Positions 17,634 to 27,191 are shown, counted from the first letter of the stretch. The stretch is DNA of 64,000 nt from Mucilaginibacter sp. OK283 (GCF_900110415.1 NZ_FODR01000002.1:124001-188000); one strand, 5' to 3'. Notes: a model not told the origin generated them from the letters alone. Program-made: numbers and translations.

Positions 17634-18839
17634 ATGTTAAATACAATACAAGAAGCTATAGAAGATATACGGTCAGGGAAAATGATCATTGTGGTTGATG
17701 ATGAGGACAGGGAAAATGAAGGTGATTTTTTAACCGCTGCCCGCAATGCAACCCCCGAAGCAATAAATTTTATGGTACGCCATGGCCGCGGCCTGGTTTG
17801 CGCACCTATTACGGTAGATAGAGCCCGCGAACTTGAACTGGAGCCGATGGTGAGCCACAATACTACGTCGCACGAAACTAATTTTACGGTCTCTGTTGAT
17901 TTATTAGGGCACGGTTGTACAACCGGCATATCGGCTACCGACCGTTCAAAAACAACACTGGCATTAATTGACCCCGCCACCAAACCTGAGGATTTAGGAA
18001 GGCCAGGGCATATATTCCCGCTTATTGCTAAAGATGGAGGCGTTTTGCGCCGGTCGGGCCACACCGAAGCCGCTATTGATTTGGCTGTTTTGGCTGGTTT
18101 TGAACCCGCCGGAGTTATATGCGAGATCATGAAAGAAGATGGTGACATGGCCCGCCTGCCCGATCTGCTGGTTATGGCAAAAGAATTTAACCTGAAAATT
18201 GTATCTATAAAAGACCTGATAGCATACCGTTTAAATGCCGAAACGCTGGTTAAAAAAGAGGTTTCGGTGAAAATGCCTACCGAGTGGGGCGATTTTGAAA
18301 TGATTGCCTATACCCAACTGGATACCGGCGAAAATCACCTTGCCCTGGTAAAAGGTACCTGGGAGCCCGGTGAGCCTATTTTAACCCGGGTACACAGCTC
18401 ATGTGTTACCGGCGATATCTTTGGATCATGCCGCTGCGATTGTGGGCCACAGTTGCACAAAGCAATGGAGATGATAAGCAAAGAAGGCAAGGGGGTTGTT
18501 GTTTACATGAACCAGGAGGGTCGTGGTATAGGCCTTATCAATAAGTTAAAGGCTTATCACCTGCAAGAGAACGGTTATGACACCGTTGAAGCAAATGTTA
18601 AATTGGGCTTTAAAATGGATCAGCGCGATTATGGCGTTGGGGCGCAGATATTACGCAGCCTTGGAATTTCAAAAATGAGGCTGATGACCAATAATCCTAA
18701 AAAACGCGCAGGCCTTATTGGCTACGGGCTGGAGGTTGTTGAAAATGTACCTATCGAAATAGCATCAAACCCACATAACGAATTATACCTGCGTACCAAA
18801 CGCGACAAAATGGACCATGCCATTATGCGCGATCATTAA
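17634..18839 (+). CDS. ribBA: Bifunctional DHBP synthase / GTP cyclohydrolase II
   Basis: This enzyme carries out both entry reactions of riboflavin synthesis: ribulose 5-phosphate to 3,4-dihydroxy-2-butanone 4-phosphate, and GTP to the diaminopyrimidine precursor. The N-terminal half (1 to about 200) is RibB with the acidic metal site [10 protein letters not shown] and the HTEAAIDL motif. The C-terminal half (about 205-400) is RibA with the zinc site [14 protein letters not shown] and the NQEGRGIGL motif. Both active sites look complete and the 401-residue length is normal. A terminator hairpin follows at 18911. Confidence 0.97.
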   Translation: MLNTIQEAIEDIRSGKMIIVVDDEDRENEGDFLTAARNATPEAINFMVRHGRGLVCAPITVDRARELELEPMVSHNTTSHETNFTVSVDLLGHGCTTGISATDRSKTTLALIDPATKPEDLGRPGHIFPLIAKDGGVLRRSGHTEAAIDLAVLAGFEPAGVICEIMKEDGDMARLPDLLVMAKEFNLKIVSIKDLIAYRLNAETLVKKEVSVKMPTEWGDFEMIAYTQLDTGENHLALVKGTWEPGEPILTRVHSSCVTGDIFGSCRCDCGPQLHKAMEMISKEGKGVVVYMNQEGRGIGLINKLKAYHLQENGYDTVEANVKLGFKMDQRDYGVGAQILRSLGISKMRLMTNNPKKRAGLIGYGLEVVENVPIEIASNPHNELYLRTKRDKMDHAIMRDH

Positions 18840-18840
18840 G

Positions 18841-19050
18841 ATTTTAGATGTGCAGATTACAGATGTGCAGATTTTAGATTACAGATGTGCAGATGCAGAG
18901 AAATTAGATAATAAAAAGCAGGTTGATTAATGTCAGCCTGCTTTTTTGCATTAAAATCTGTCTTTTTCATTTTCAAATTACCAAATTTTCAAATTTTCTT
19001 CATCTGCATATCTGAAATCTGCACATCAATATTTCATCTGCACATCAATC
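18841..19050. repeat. Intergenic palindrome of iterated GATGTGCAGAT words
   Basis: The words GATGTGCAGAT and AGATTACAGATGTGCAG recur at 18845-18900 and return as reverse complements at about 18998-19050, flanking the ribBA terminator. The whole forms a long imperfect inverted repeat between the convergent stop codons of ribBA and tamB. Confidence 0.6.
18911..18945 (+). terminator. ribBA terminator
   Basis: The stem AAAAAGCAGG/CCTGCTTTTTT with a 14-base loop is U-rich on the plus strand and, because both sides are symmetrical, also on the minus strand. It probably serves both convergent genes. Confidence 0.75.
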
Positions 19051-19052
19051 TA

Positions 19053-22000
19053 CTAATCATCGTCATCCGGTTTGGTAACAATAGGATTGGGGTTTGTTAC
19101 CGGTAATGGTGTTACCGGGGCCTGGGTGCGTTTGCCGCTTCTGAAAAGGTTGCGGATAAACTCGCGGAAGGTGTCAAAATCCCGTTGATAAACTAAGCCC
19201 AACCCGTTTACATACTGTGGTAGTAACTGGTTATTTAAATTGTTTAAGGTGGTACTGTTTAATATCCGGTACGAGTACCTGGCAGTTAAGTTACCATCTT
19301 TCCTGATGCGGTACAGGGCTTCAAAATCCTTGTTAATATTGTTAAAGCTTTGATTGAAAAGTGTAGTGTTATTGTTGTTGAATAAATCGTTTGAGGCCGT
19401 GTTGGTAAACAAACTTCCGTTGAATGAAAGCCTGTCATTAAAGAAGCGAAGCGAAGCGCTGGCTTCATTAAACGAGCGGATGTTTAAATCAAAGTTTTTA
19501 ATGTTTGATTGCGCTATCAGGTTATTTAGTTTATTAAAAGCGAACTCGGTAACGGCATCGCCGGCTGTGCTTATTACCTGGTTGGTTAAACTGTTATTAC
19601 TGCCCGACGAAAACTGCCTGCGCACAATAATGCTTAACGCCTGCTGGCTGCGGTTGTTATTATCAGACAGGTAAGTAGCCACATCATCCTTTACCGAAGG
19701 GTCGGTAGGGAAGTTAAAGTCAAAGTCGATAACAGGTAATAATAACGATTTGGTTAGTATTAGCTCGGCCTGTACCAATACCTGCTTGTTGCCCTGCGGC
19801 GATTGCAAGCCCGCGGCCGTATATAACGGCGAACGATCTGTACGTACCTCGTATAACGCTTTTAGGTTTATTTCGGCGTTTGCCGGGTTGCCTGTCCACC
19901 TGATGGTACCGCCCTGGCTTACTGTAAAGTTTTTACTGATAAAGTTTTTGGCCGTAAATTCAAATTTGCCCGTGGTTATTAAAAAGTCGCCATACATTTC
20001 AAAATCGCCCAGGCTGTTAATGTTCAGCTTTAGGTTATTGGCCACGCCGCTGCCTTCCAGCAAACCATAATCGGTGGCTATTCTTACAACGGTTTTTTCA
20101 TCGGCGGTTAAATCAAAATTAAGGGTTACACCATTAAATGCACGCTCTTTGGCAACAACCTTCGCGGTATCGCTATGACTTACAAATTTTATAAAATCAT
20201 ATTCGCTTGCTGTTGATGAGGTGTTAAGCGGGATATTGAAAATTGTGCCGGCCTCGGTACGCGCGGTTATATCAATCTTCATGTTATCAACCGGGCCTTT
20301 GAAACTAAAATTACCGGTTCCGTATGCTGTGCCATAGTATACGTGGTTATTCTTAAATGTGGTATTCAATGCCAGCAGGTTTTTGGCAACAAGGTCAACC
20401 TCGATATCCGGGTTAGATGGGTTGTTCAAATCTATAGTGCCATTGGCAGTTCCTGTGCCGCCTCGCTTATCTTTAAGCACCATGTTATCTATCTTAATAA
20501 TGCTGTTAGCCACGTTTACCCTGGTATTAACCGTATACGCTGTTTTTAAATAATTAACCGTTACTCCTGTATTTACCAAAGTCACATCACCGTTTAATTT
20601 TGGTTTCGACGGGCTGCCCGAGAGCTTCAAATTGGTAGAAATATTTCCTTTAACATCCGACACCAGGTCTTTAATGAATGGCTCAAAGATGATGGCCTCG
20701 GTTTGATTCATTTTTACATCAAAGTCCAGGTTATCTTCAGTGTCTTTACCAAAGGCGTATATCCCCGATAGGTTCATGGTTTCAAGGCCGCGGTTAACAA
20801 TGTTTAATTTCATGTCGGCCTGCTTGCGGTCGTTATCCAGTGTTGATACCAATTTTACATTACCAATAAGCGTTTTGTTCATGGTAAGCGAATCGATAGT
20901 CAGCTTGGCATCAACACCTGGATCTGCGGTAATGGCGGTCATATTTACATCGCCATTGAGGTAGCCCTTTAAAAATATGCCCGATGTTTTGGTGAGCTGG
21001 TTAAGCGTACGCATGTTAAATTTCTCAAACGTGAGTTTTAATACATCAGTAGGGTTATCAGATATAAAGCCATTTATCCTGACCTTTTGACTTCCGTTTG
21101 ATAACTCAAACCCCGTTACCTGTGTTTTGCCATTAAGTAGCCGGATGCGTACCTGCTCCTGTATTTTCCACTTTTCATGCTCCAGGATCACGTCTGAGGG
21201 TAGTAGTTTTAATTTGGCTGTAGTGTCTTTGCCAAATTCAACCAGGCCGTAAAGATCCAGCTGGTTTACAGCATTTTTATCGGATAGCTTAACGTTAAAG
21301 TTTAAACTATCGTTTTTAAGAAAGTTGGTTATGTTAATGTCCTTGATAAAAAGGCTGTCGGTTAGGTCAACCCTTTTTAGCGAAACGTTAAGTCCCAGCA
21401 AATTATCGGATGTGCTCTCGTCAATAATAAAATCATGAAAAACCGTTTTGCCAATTTTAAACGTTTTTATATAGCCCGATAGCGTAGCTGTTTTGTTATT
21501 GGAGTCAAAATGGCCCGTAAAATTCCCCTGATCAGGTATTTTTAATTGAGGTAAAAATATCGATGTCAGCGGATCGAGTTTTTTTAGGGTGAGGTTAAAA
21601 TCAAACTCTTCTGGTTTAGGCGGTACAATAGTAGTTTGCAACGATGGAATGTACTTTTTAACAATGGTTTTAAAATACGATGGGAGGGTAGCAAGGTCAA
21701 AACTGCCTTTAATATTGGCATCGGCAAAGTCAGATTTGAGGGCTATTTCCCTGGCATTACCGCTGCCGCTGGCCGATAGGTAGAGTGAATCGGCCTGGTA
21801 ATTATTACGTGGGTCCACAATCTTTATCGGCGATAGCAAAATATTGCCCTGTAAATTTTTAAGATCGTTGCCGCTAAATGTGGTTTTTAGCTGCGTACTA
21901 AGGGTGATGGTATCTTTTATCAGTTTTAAGGCGTTTAGTTTGGCATCCTTAATGGTGGCTGCTAAATCATACGCGGGCAGTTGGCCGTTTAGGTTTACCT

Positions 22001-23495
22001 TTCCTTTCAGGTCGAGCTTTATGTTTTTATCGTTAATGGTGATATGCCCGTTAGCAAGTTTTTTTATAAACGAGCCATTGATGGTAAGGTTATTATAGGT
22101 GTAATTATTAAAATCGATGTATTTAATTTTAGCATCCCCTTTTTCGCTCAAGGTTTTAAGGTCGTCGCCGCTGCCCTTTATGTTTGATGTAAACGTGGTG
22201 CGGCCCAGGCTGCTTTCATCAAGCAAGGTGCCCAGGTCAAAGTTAAAGGCATCCAGTTTGCCGCTGTAACTGGGGTTTCCTTTTTTGTCGATTTTTAAAT
22301 TAATGTCCGAATCAAAACGGCCAAGCTTAGTTTTGAAAATACCGTAGGCCACAAAATCGTTTTGCAAACCGCTAAATCTGCCTGTGAAATTGACGTTACC
22401 AAACTTGTTGATAATATCAGGCACTTTTAGGTTGGGCTGGCCCGAAAAATGACTGATAAGATAATCGATATCCTTTTTGTTAGATGCTATCTGGTCAAAG
22501 CGCAGCTCCAGGAAGGTATTATCCCAATCGGGCAAACCTCTTAAATTAAAGTCGCCTTTTATAAAGGTAGCCTGGCCTCCGGTTATTGTAACTCCTTTTG
22601 ATTTTATGTTACTAACCGTCCCGTGGGCACGACCGTCTAAACCAAGGTCGAAAGTTACTTTTTCGAGCCCGCTGGTAAAGTAGGCGATATCTGCCGATGA
22701 TACCCGCGACGATTTAAAATCGCCATCCATATAGACCTTAGTGTTAAACTCGTCAAAATCGCTAAACGATTTAAATTTCATCCTGAAATAATCTTTCAAA
22801 TCAGAATGCCCGGTTTTTAAATGAAGGTTTTGTGCCAGGATCTGGTTAGTATCTATAGTGATATTTGATGTTAAATTTTTAACGTAAAACCCGCTTTTTT
22901 CTGCAAGGGTTAGCTTTTGCACATTGCCTTTAAACAGGTGGTTTTTGATATCCATATTTAAAACCACCGTGCTAAAATGTTTTACGTCGATATCGTCAAA
23001 ATTAACCTGGGCCATTGCGGTATCAATCAGCTGGTTTTTGTACCGGAAGTGGAAGTTGTTAATGGTGATCTTATCAAAATTCAGCGTCCAGGGTTTGCTG
23101 GCGGTTGTTGCGGTATCGCCAGAGTTAAAATAGTTGATAATAAAATCGAGGTTGGTAGTACTATCCTTTTGTTTTTTCAGGTAAAAAGACCCGTTATCAA
23201 GCTCAATGGCCGAAAAAGTAATAAGCCGTTGTTTGATGCTGTTAAAAATAGAGAACCCATTAATATCTACTGCCAGCTTTGGGGTATTCAGCAGCGTATC
23301 CTTCTTTTTATCCAGTACATATAAGCCTTCAATAACTACGGTGCTAAAAGGCCTTATGTAAAGACTTTTTATACTTACTGTAGTACGCAATTCATCCGAC
23401 AGATATTTGGTCGCTTTTTTAGCGGCCCATGTTTGCACGGGTTTATATTGAAAAGCCAATAAAAGTATGCTAAGTGTCAATAATATCAACAACAC
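19053..23495 (-). CDS. TamB-like translocation and assembly module protein (DUF490)
   Basis: This is a very long inner-membrane-anchored periplasmic protein of about 1480 residues that bridges to the outer membrane; TamB/AsmA-like proteins help with outer-membrane protein assembly or lipid transfer. It has one N-terminal membrane helix, more than 1000 residues of repetitive beta-strand sequence with AsmA-like segments, and a C-terminal TamB domain (about 1050-1400, including GTANGTIDLNNPSNPDIEVDL and TTGKFEFTAKNF). No ATG start is seen. The first possible conventional start is GTG at 23495, but the frame stays open to 23543 and encodes an N-terminal KSKVIKKALKIVFGL stretch that looks like the real beginning of the membrane anchor. 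Confidence 0.88.
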   Translation of the reverse strand: MLLILLTLSILLLAFQYKPVQTWAAKKATKYLSDELRTTVSIKSLYIRPFSTVVIEGLYVLDKKKDTLLNTPKLAVDINGFSIFNSIKQRLITFSAIELDNGSFYLKKQKDSTTNLDFIINYFNSGDTATTASKPWTLNFDKITINNFHFRYKNQLIDTAMAQVNFDDIDVKHFSTVVLNMDIKNHLFKGNVQKLTLAEKSGFYVKNLTSNITIDTNQILAQNLHLKTGHSDLKDYFRMKFKSFSDFDEFNTKVYMDGDFKSSRVSSADIAYFTSGLEKVTFDLGLDGRAHGTVSNIKSKGVTITGGQATFIKGDFNLRGLPDWDNTFLELRFDQIASNKKDIDYLISHFSGQPNLKVPDIINKFGNVNFTGRFSGLQNDFVAYGIFKTKLGRFDSDINLKIDKKGNPSYSGKLDAFNFDLGTLLDESSLGRTTFTSNIKGSGDDLKTLSEKGDAKIKYIDFNNYTYNNLTINGSFIKKLANGHITINDKNIKLDLKGKVNLNGQLPAYDLAATIKDAKLNALKLIKDTITLSTQLKTTFSGNDLKNLQGNILLSPIKIVDPRNNYQADSLYLSASGSGNAREIALKSDFADANIKGSFDLATLPSYFKTIVKKYIPSLQTTIVPPKPEEFDFNLTLKKLDPLTSIFLPQLKIPDQGNFTGHFDSNNKTATLSGYIKTFKIGKTVFHDFIIDESTSDNLLGLNVSLKRVDLTDSLFIKDINITNFLKNDSLNFNVKLSDKNAVNQLDLYGLVEFGKDTTAKLKLLPSDVILEHEKWKIQEQVRIRLLNGKTQVTGFELSNGSQKVRINGFISDNPTDVLKLTFEKFNMRTLNQLTKTSGIFLKGYLNGDVNMTAITADPGVDAKLTIDSLTMNKTLIGNVKLVSTLDNDRKQADMKLNIVNRGLETMNLSGIYAFGKDTEDNLDFDVKMNQTEAIIFEPFIKDLVSDVKGNISTNLKLSGSPSKPKLNGDVTLVNTGVTVNYLKTAYTVNTRVNVANSIIKIDNMVLKDKRGGTGTANGTIDLNNPSNPDIEVDLVAKNLLALNTTFKNNHVYYGTAYGTGNFSFKGPVDNMKIDITARTEAGTIFNIPLNTSSTASEYDFIKFVSHSDTAKVVAKERAFNGVTLNFDLTADEKTVVRIATDYGLLEGSGVANNLKLNINSLGDFEMYGDFLITTGKFEFTAKNFISKNFTVSQGGTIRWTGNPANAEINLKALYEVRTDRSPLYTAAGLQSPQGNKQVLVQAELILTKSLLLPVIDFDFNFPTDPSVKDDVATYLSDNNNRSQQALSIIVRRQFSSGSNNSLTNQVISTAGDAVTEFAFNKLNNLIAQSNIKNFDLNIRSFNEASASLRFFNDRLSFNGSLFTNTASNDLFNNNNTTLFNQSFNNINKDFEALYRIRKDGNLTARYSYRILNSTTLNNLNNQLLPQYVNGLGLVYQRDFDTFREFIRNLFRSGKRTQAPVTPLPVTNPNPIVTKPDDDD

Positions 23496-23543
23496 CAGCC
23501 CGAATACTATTTTGAGTGCTTTTTTAATAACTTTGCTTTTTAT

Positions 23544-23692
23544 TTAGTGATTTAGCGAATTATTGAATTAGTGATTTAAAACTCATCAATTACAATTAAG
23601 GCATTGATTAGTTTGATGATCTTTTATTAAGATCGGAAAATTCAGCTAAACAGGAATTCACTAACTCACTAATTCATTAATTCAATAATTAA
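23544..23692. repeat. Intergenic palindrome of TTAGTGATTTA/CACTAATTCA words
   Basis: The left arm (23544-23578) and right arm (23655-23692) carry the same short words in opposite orientation. The right arm ends 5 bases before the tsaD start codon, and the left arm abuts the presumed tamB start, so the element fills the divergent promoter region. Confidence 0.55.
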
Positions 23693-23697
23693 AACAA

Positions 23698-24699
23698 GTG
23701 CCTGTAATATTAGGAATTGAATCTTCTTGCGATGACACATCTGCCTCTGTTTGCGTTGATGGGGTTATCCTGAGCAATGTTATTGCTAACCAAAGCATTC
23801 ACGAGGCATATGGTGGCGTTGTCCCCGAGCTTGCCTCAAGGGTACATCAGCAAAATATTGTTCCTGCCGTTCAACAAGCACTATTGAACGCAAAAGTAAA
23901 CAAAAATGATATTGATGCGGTAGCTTTTACCCGCGGGCCGGGCCTTTTAGGCTCATTATTAGTTGGCGTGTCATTCGCCAAGGCATTTGCGCTTGCCCAA
24001 AACGCGCCATTGGTGGAAATTAATCACATGCAGGCCCATATCCTGGCCCACTTTATTGGCGATCATAAGCCCGTGTTTCCATTTTTATGCCTTACCGTAT
24101 CGGGCGGGCACACGCAAATAGTTTTGGTAAAAGATTATTTTGAAATGGAAATTATTGGCCAAACACTGGATGATGCTGCGGGCGAAGCAATGGATAAAAC
24201 CAGCAAGATACTGGGCTTACCTTATCCGGGTGGCCCGCTTATAGATAAATACGCGCGGCAGGGTAATGCGGATGCTTACAAGTTTCCCGAGCCGCAGATC
24301 CCGGGCTTTGATTTTAGTTTTAGCGGGTTAAAAACGTCGATATTGTATTTTATTCGCGATAACGTGGCTAAGAACCCCGATTTTATCAGCGAAAACATGG
24401 CCGATATTTGTGCCTCGGTTGAAAAACGGATAGCAACCATACTGCTTAATAAATTTGAAAAAGCCGCAAAACAGTACGGCATTAAACAATTGGCTTTGGC
24501 CGGCGGTGTATCGGCCAATACAGGTTTAAGGTTGGGACTACAGGCGCTTTGCGAAAAAAACGGCTGGGAAAGCTTTATTCCGGCTATGCAATATTGTACA
24601 GATAACGCCGCAATGATTGCAATTGCCGGCTACTATAAATATTTAAAAGGTGAATTTTCGGGGCAGGAAATTGCACCCATGGCAAGGATGATATTTTAG
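23698..24699 (+). CDS. tsaD: tRNA threonylcarbamoyladenosine transferase TsaD
   Basis: TsaD transfers the threonylcarbamoyl group to A37 of ANN-decoding tRNAs, working with TsaB and TsaE. It has 333 residues. Start GTG at 23698 gives the family start VILGIESSCDDTS. The iron/metal site HMQAH, the ASKR-like TVSGGHTQ loop, the signature GEAMDKTSKILGLPYPGGP and the C-terminal DNAAMIA are all present. The right arm of a palindrome ends just before the start codon. A second palindrome begins on the stop codon. Confidence 0.97.
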   Translation: MPVILGIESSCDDTSASVCVDGVILSNVIANQSIHEAYGGVVPELASRVHQQNIVPAVQQALLNAKVNKNDIDAVAFTRGPGLLGSLLVGVSFAKAFALAQNAPLVEINHMQAHILAHFIGDHKPVFPFLCLTVSGGHTQIVLVKDYFEMEIIGQTLDDAAGEAMDKTSKILGLPYPGGPLIDKYARQGNADAYKFPEPQIPGFDFSFSGLKTSILYFIRDNVAKNPDFISENMADICASVEKRIATILLNKFEKAAKQYGIKQLALAGGVSANTGLRLGLQALCEKNGWESFIPAMQYCTDNAAMIAIAGYYKYLKGEFSGQEIAPMARMIF

Positions 24700-24783
24700 C
24701 CCCCTAACCCCCTAAAGGGGGAACAGGAGGGCATTTGACTTTATTAATAATTTAAAACTCCCCCTTTAGGGGGCAGGGGGCTT
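24699..24783. repeat. G/C-run palindrome between tsaD and the small membrane protein
   Basis: The left arm (24699-24724) and right arm (24757-24783) are near-identical inverted copies, each carrying CCCCCTAAAGGGGG, itself a palindrome. The left arm starts on the last base of the tsaD stop; the right arm ends 3 bases before the next start codon. It could act as a terminator or structured leader. Confidence 0.65.
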
Positions 24784-24786
24784 CTT

Positions 24787-24957
24787 ATGAACATTCCATC
24801 ATTAATATTCTGGGCGGTATTTGTGCTGCCGCTGGTTGCATTTTTAGTATGGCTAATGCGCCAGGATAAAAAGAAAGGTGTTACCGGGCTTATTGTATTG
24901 GCCATTACCGTTATTGGCGGTATTATTTATATGTACGTTAAAACGGGTGGCAAATAA
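24787..24957 (+). CDS. Small membrane protein (56 residues)
   Basis: An ATG frame reads MNIPSLIFWAVFVLPLVAFL, then a charged loop (RQDKKK), then a second hydrophobic segment ending YMYVKTGGK. Two membrane helices with a short cytoplasmic turn are likely. No family was recognised. Location directly after tsaD on the same strand and the clean amphipathic layout favour a real gene; the strong palindrome just before it could limit read-through. Confidence 0.6.
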   Translation: MNIPSLIFWAVFVLPLVAFLVWLMRQDKKKGVTGLIVLAITVIGGIIYMYVKTGGK

Positions 24958-25027
24958 TTAGTTGAGTGGTTGATTGGGTGATGAGTAGTTGATTAAGTTA
25001 ATGGCTTACACATGTTGATTATATTTT

Positions 25028-25423
25028 ATGAAACTGGAAAATAATTGGCGCTACAAATCACTACAAAACCTGGAAAAGATAGGCGTTGAAGATCCGGCAG
25101 CGGCGCCAACACCACTTGTACGGCGCTGCCTGGAGCTATTGAAGCTCCCGCTAAATGAATTTACTACCGGGGATTTGCGTTTAATGATAGGGCAGGAGTT
25201 TAGCTTGCCATATCTTGTACCGCTTGCCATCGAAGAACTTACAGAAGATCTTTTTGCCGAGGGCGATTACTACCCCGGCGACTTATTAGCGGTTGTGTTA
25301 AAAATTAAAACTGCCTTTTGGGAGGAAAACCAACAATTATTTAACGCTATAACAAGCTTAATAATCAACCGGCATGGCCAAATTAAGGAAGCCGGAATTT
25401 CCCTGGGCTCTTTCGCCGCCTAA
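25028..25423 (+). CDS. CdiI-type contact-dependent inhibition immunity protein
   Basis: A 131-residue soluble protein with the pattern LRLMIGQEFSLPYLVPLAIEEL followed by FAEGDYYPGDLL matches what I recall of the CdiI_2 immunity family of contact-dependent growth inhibition. Such proteins neutralise a specific toxin domain carried by a neighbour cell. No CdiA-like toxin or other delivery gene is seen within the window, so this is an orphan immunity gene or belongs to an interbacterial defence set. The repeat GAGTGGTTGATTGGG lies in front of it (24960-25006). Confidence 0.6.
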   Translation: MKLENNWRYKSLQNLEKIGVEDPAAAPTPLVRRCLELLKLPLNEFTTGDLRLMIGQEFSLPYLVPLAIEELTEDLFAEGDYYPGDLLAVVLKIKTAFWEENQQLFNAITSLIINRHGQIKEAGISLGSFAA

Positions 25424-25437
25424 ATTCCTTTGGTTAT

Positions 25438-26025
25438 TTACACCGGGGCAGTTAACCCTTTATAAAACGTTTGAGCATATCCTGCAATAGTTGCTGCCTG
25501 GTCAAGGCCGTTAATTATTTTGCGGGCGTTTACCCAGTCGGTTAACTCGGCTGTGAAATATTTGCCAAGGCTCTTGCCCGTAAACAGGCCACCAACCATC
25601 CCTTTAACCATAATGTTTGCAGCTATAGTTGGATCTAAGGCCAGTTCTGGATTTCCGAGCAGGTCAACATGCAGTAAGTGGCCCATGCTCTCGTAATTCT
25701 CATACCAGGTTAGTTGTACATAGCCCCTGCCGTAATATAATTTATCGGGAGTGGTATAGGGTATCCGGTGACCGGGGCCGGTCCCCATTTTTAATTTTTT
25801 ACCATAGTCATGGCCCGCGCCCTTGCCAAATTCGGCTATTGGCTGCATTTTTTTGGCGCATTCATGAAACACAGTAGCCAGCATGTACGCTGTTTTGCGG
25901 TTATCGGTTATACCAGCTGCAGCAATAGCCGTTAAAATAGTTTCGATGCCATCAATCTGGCTTTGAGAGAAGTGTCCGCCAAACATAGGACGAATGGTGT
26001 CATAAAGGTGTTTTGTACCCGACAT
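25438..26025 (-). CDS. GH19-type chitinase/lysozyme-like hydrolase
   Basis: This is a 195-residue single-domain member of the lysozyme superfamily that would cut peptidoglycan or chitin. The catalytic region ATVFHECAKKMQPIAEF places the likely acid at Glu55, with a second acidic residue at Glu65. The motif YYGRGYVQLTWYENYE is typical of GH19 enzymes and phage endolysins. No signal peptide is present, as in endolysins and contact-delivered effectors. It ends convergently against the CdiI-like gene, 14 bases away. The substrate and export route are unknown. Confidence 0.8.
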   Translation of the reverse strand: MSGTKHLYDTIRPMFGGHFSQSQIDGIETILTAIAAAGITDNRKTAYMLATVFHECAKKMQPIAEFGKGAGHDYGKKLKMGTGPGHRIPYTTPDKLYYGRGYVQLTWYENYESMGHLLHVDLLGNPELALDPTIAANIMVKGMVGGLFTGKSLGKYFTAELTDWVNARKIINGLDQAATIAGYAQTFYKGLTAPV

Positions 26026-26299
26026 AAATTGAAGATTTAGAAGTTAATAGCCTGTGGCCGTTATCGTATCTTTTACAGATAGATATTGTTGGAAGAGGAA
26101 AAAATAAGATGTTAGGCCGTGTTATGTAAATATAAGTATTTTTGGTAAAATATCAAAAAGGATGTAGGCTCAAGCCATAATCATAATATTGTTTTCTTGT
26201 GATTTAAGTAACAAATAAAATAGTTTATATTTTTATTGGACTTTATGAATTAAATGGTAAATTTATTTATACATCTAAACATATTTAAATCTTATCATT

Positions 26300-26599
26300 A
26301 TGGGGATTTTTTTCAAGCAGTCCGCCAATGTAGGTGCTAACACAGAGGTAGGTGATAGTGCAGAAATAATTGATCAACAATCTTCGGAAGTTGTTGCCGA
26401 TACAAATACTACTCTAATATGGGGGCGATTAATTTTTGCTATTGTTCTTCTTCTGGTAATTTTATTTACTGGATTATATGCTGGGCAAAAAAAGCCTTTG
26501 GAAGAGTGGAGTAAGGTACTTATTCATTCGTTCGAGCTTTTATTAGGAGCCTTTATCGGAATAATAACAGGTGAATCAGCTTCAAAAAAAAACGATTAG
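26300..26599 (+). CDS. Small two-helix membrane protein
   Basis: A 99-residue protein with an N-terminal soluble part (about 1-45), a strong membrane helix (LIFAIVLLLVILFTGLYAG, about 50-68), a short charged link and a second, weaker hydrophobic stretch (about 80-93), ending in SASKKND. The layout and its place near a lysozyme-like gene recall holins, but the gene is divergent from that gene and no holin family was recognised. It is followed 17 bases later by the DUF5678-like gene, so the three plus-strand genes may form one transcript. Confidence 0.6.
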   Translation: MGIFFKQSANVGANTEVGDSAEIIDQQSSEVVADTNTTLIWGRLIFAIVLLLVILFTGLYAGQKKPLEEWSKVLIHSFELLLGAFIGIITGESASKKND

Positions 26600-26616
26600 C
26601 ACAAATCAAACGCAAT

Positions 26617-26808
26617 ATGGACCCAGCTCAAATTTGGCTTTATAGTCATTGGTCAGAAAATGATTTGCCCAATAATCAATGGATAGCAGTGTCGGCAAAT
26701 GGGATCATTGCACAAAATGAATCGTTAGATATCGTAATAAGTGAAGTTCAAAACTTAGCTCAACCAGACGTTATTTATTCCTTTATAACATTTGATATAT
26801 GGCAGTAG
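26617..26808 (+). CDS. DUF5678-like small protein
   Basis: This is a 63-residue protein whose core, NNQWIAVSANGIIAQNESLD, resembles the W-V-A-V...G-x-V-x-A pattern of DUF5678 proteins. The last 10 bases overlap the start of the retropepsin gene (ATGGCAGTAG), which supports translation of both and suggests coupling. DUF5678 genes often neighbour aspartic-protease genes, from memory; no function is established. Confidence 0.6.
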   Translation: MDPAQIWLYSHWSENDLPNNQWIAVSANGIIAQNESLDIVISEVQNLAQPDVIYSFITFDIWQ

Positions 26809-27191
26809 TAACCTTCCCAAATTCCAAATTATATGTTGGTAGCTCGTTAAAGCCTTTAGCAGATGTAGTCTTAATTGGGCCAGGCGGTCGTCGATTTAGA
26901 ATTGCTGCAGCATTAGTAGATACCGGAGCGGATTTTTTTCAGGTTCCTGAATCTGCAGCCCGTGCTGTTGGTTTATTACCCGGAGGCACGTATACAGTTG
27001 TAAGTGTAAGAACAGCTGGCGGTATAATCACAATGAAGAAGTTGAGCGCTGTTCAGATTGAAATAGAAAGTGCATTAGTTACCATCGAAGTTTTATGTAG
27101 TCCTTTGGGTATAAGCACTCCATTAGTTGGTCGAAATGCACTTAGGGCATTATCCAATATTGGTTTTAGTACTATCGATTGGATGTGGTAA
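26799..27191 (+). CDS. Retropepsin-like aspartic protease
   Basis: This is a 130-residue single-domain protein with the aspartic-protease signature AALVDTGADFFQVP (catalytic Asp about residue 42). The expected second hydrophobic-Gly element is LVGRNALRAL near the C-terminus. Such clan AA proteases act as dimers, since each chain gives one Asp. No signal peptide is seen. The gene overlaps the DUF5678-like gene by 10 bases. The target protein is unknown; cleavage of the small upstream partner or control of the accessory patch is possible but speculative. Confidence 0.8.
   Translation: MAVVTFPNSKLYVGSSLKPLADVVLIGPGGRRFRIAAALVDTGADFFQVPESAARAVGLLPGGTYTVVSVRTAGGIITMKKLSAVQIEIESALVTIEVLCSPLGISTPLVGRNALRALSNIGFSTIDWMW

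Noticed and set aside
25438..27191. A prophage lysis cassette (endolysin plus holin)
   Set aside because: No other phage gene, attachment site or integrase is present, and the lysozyme and the two-helix protein genes are divergent.
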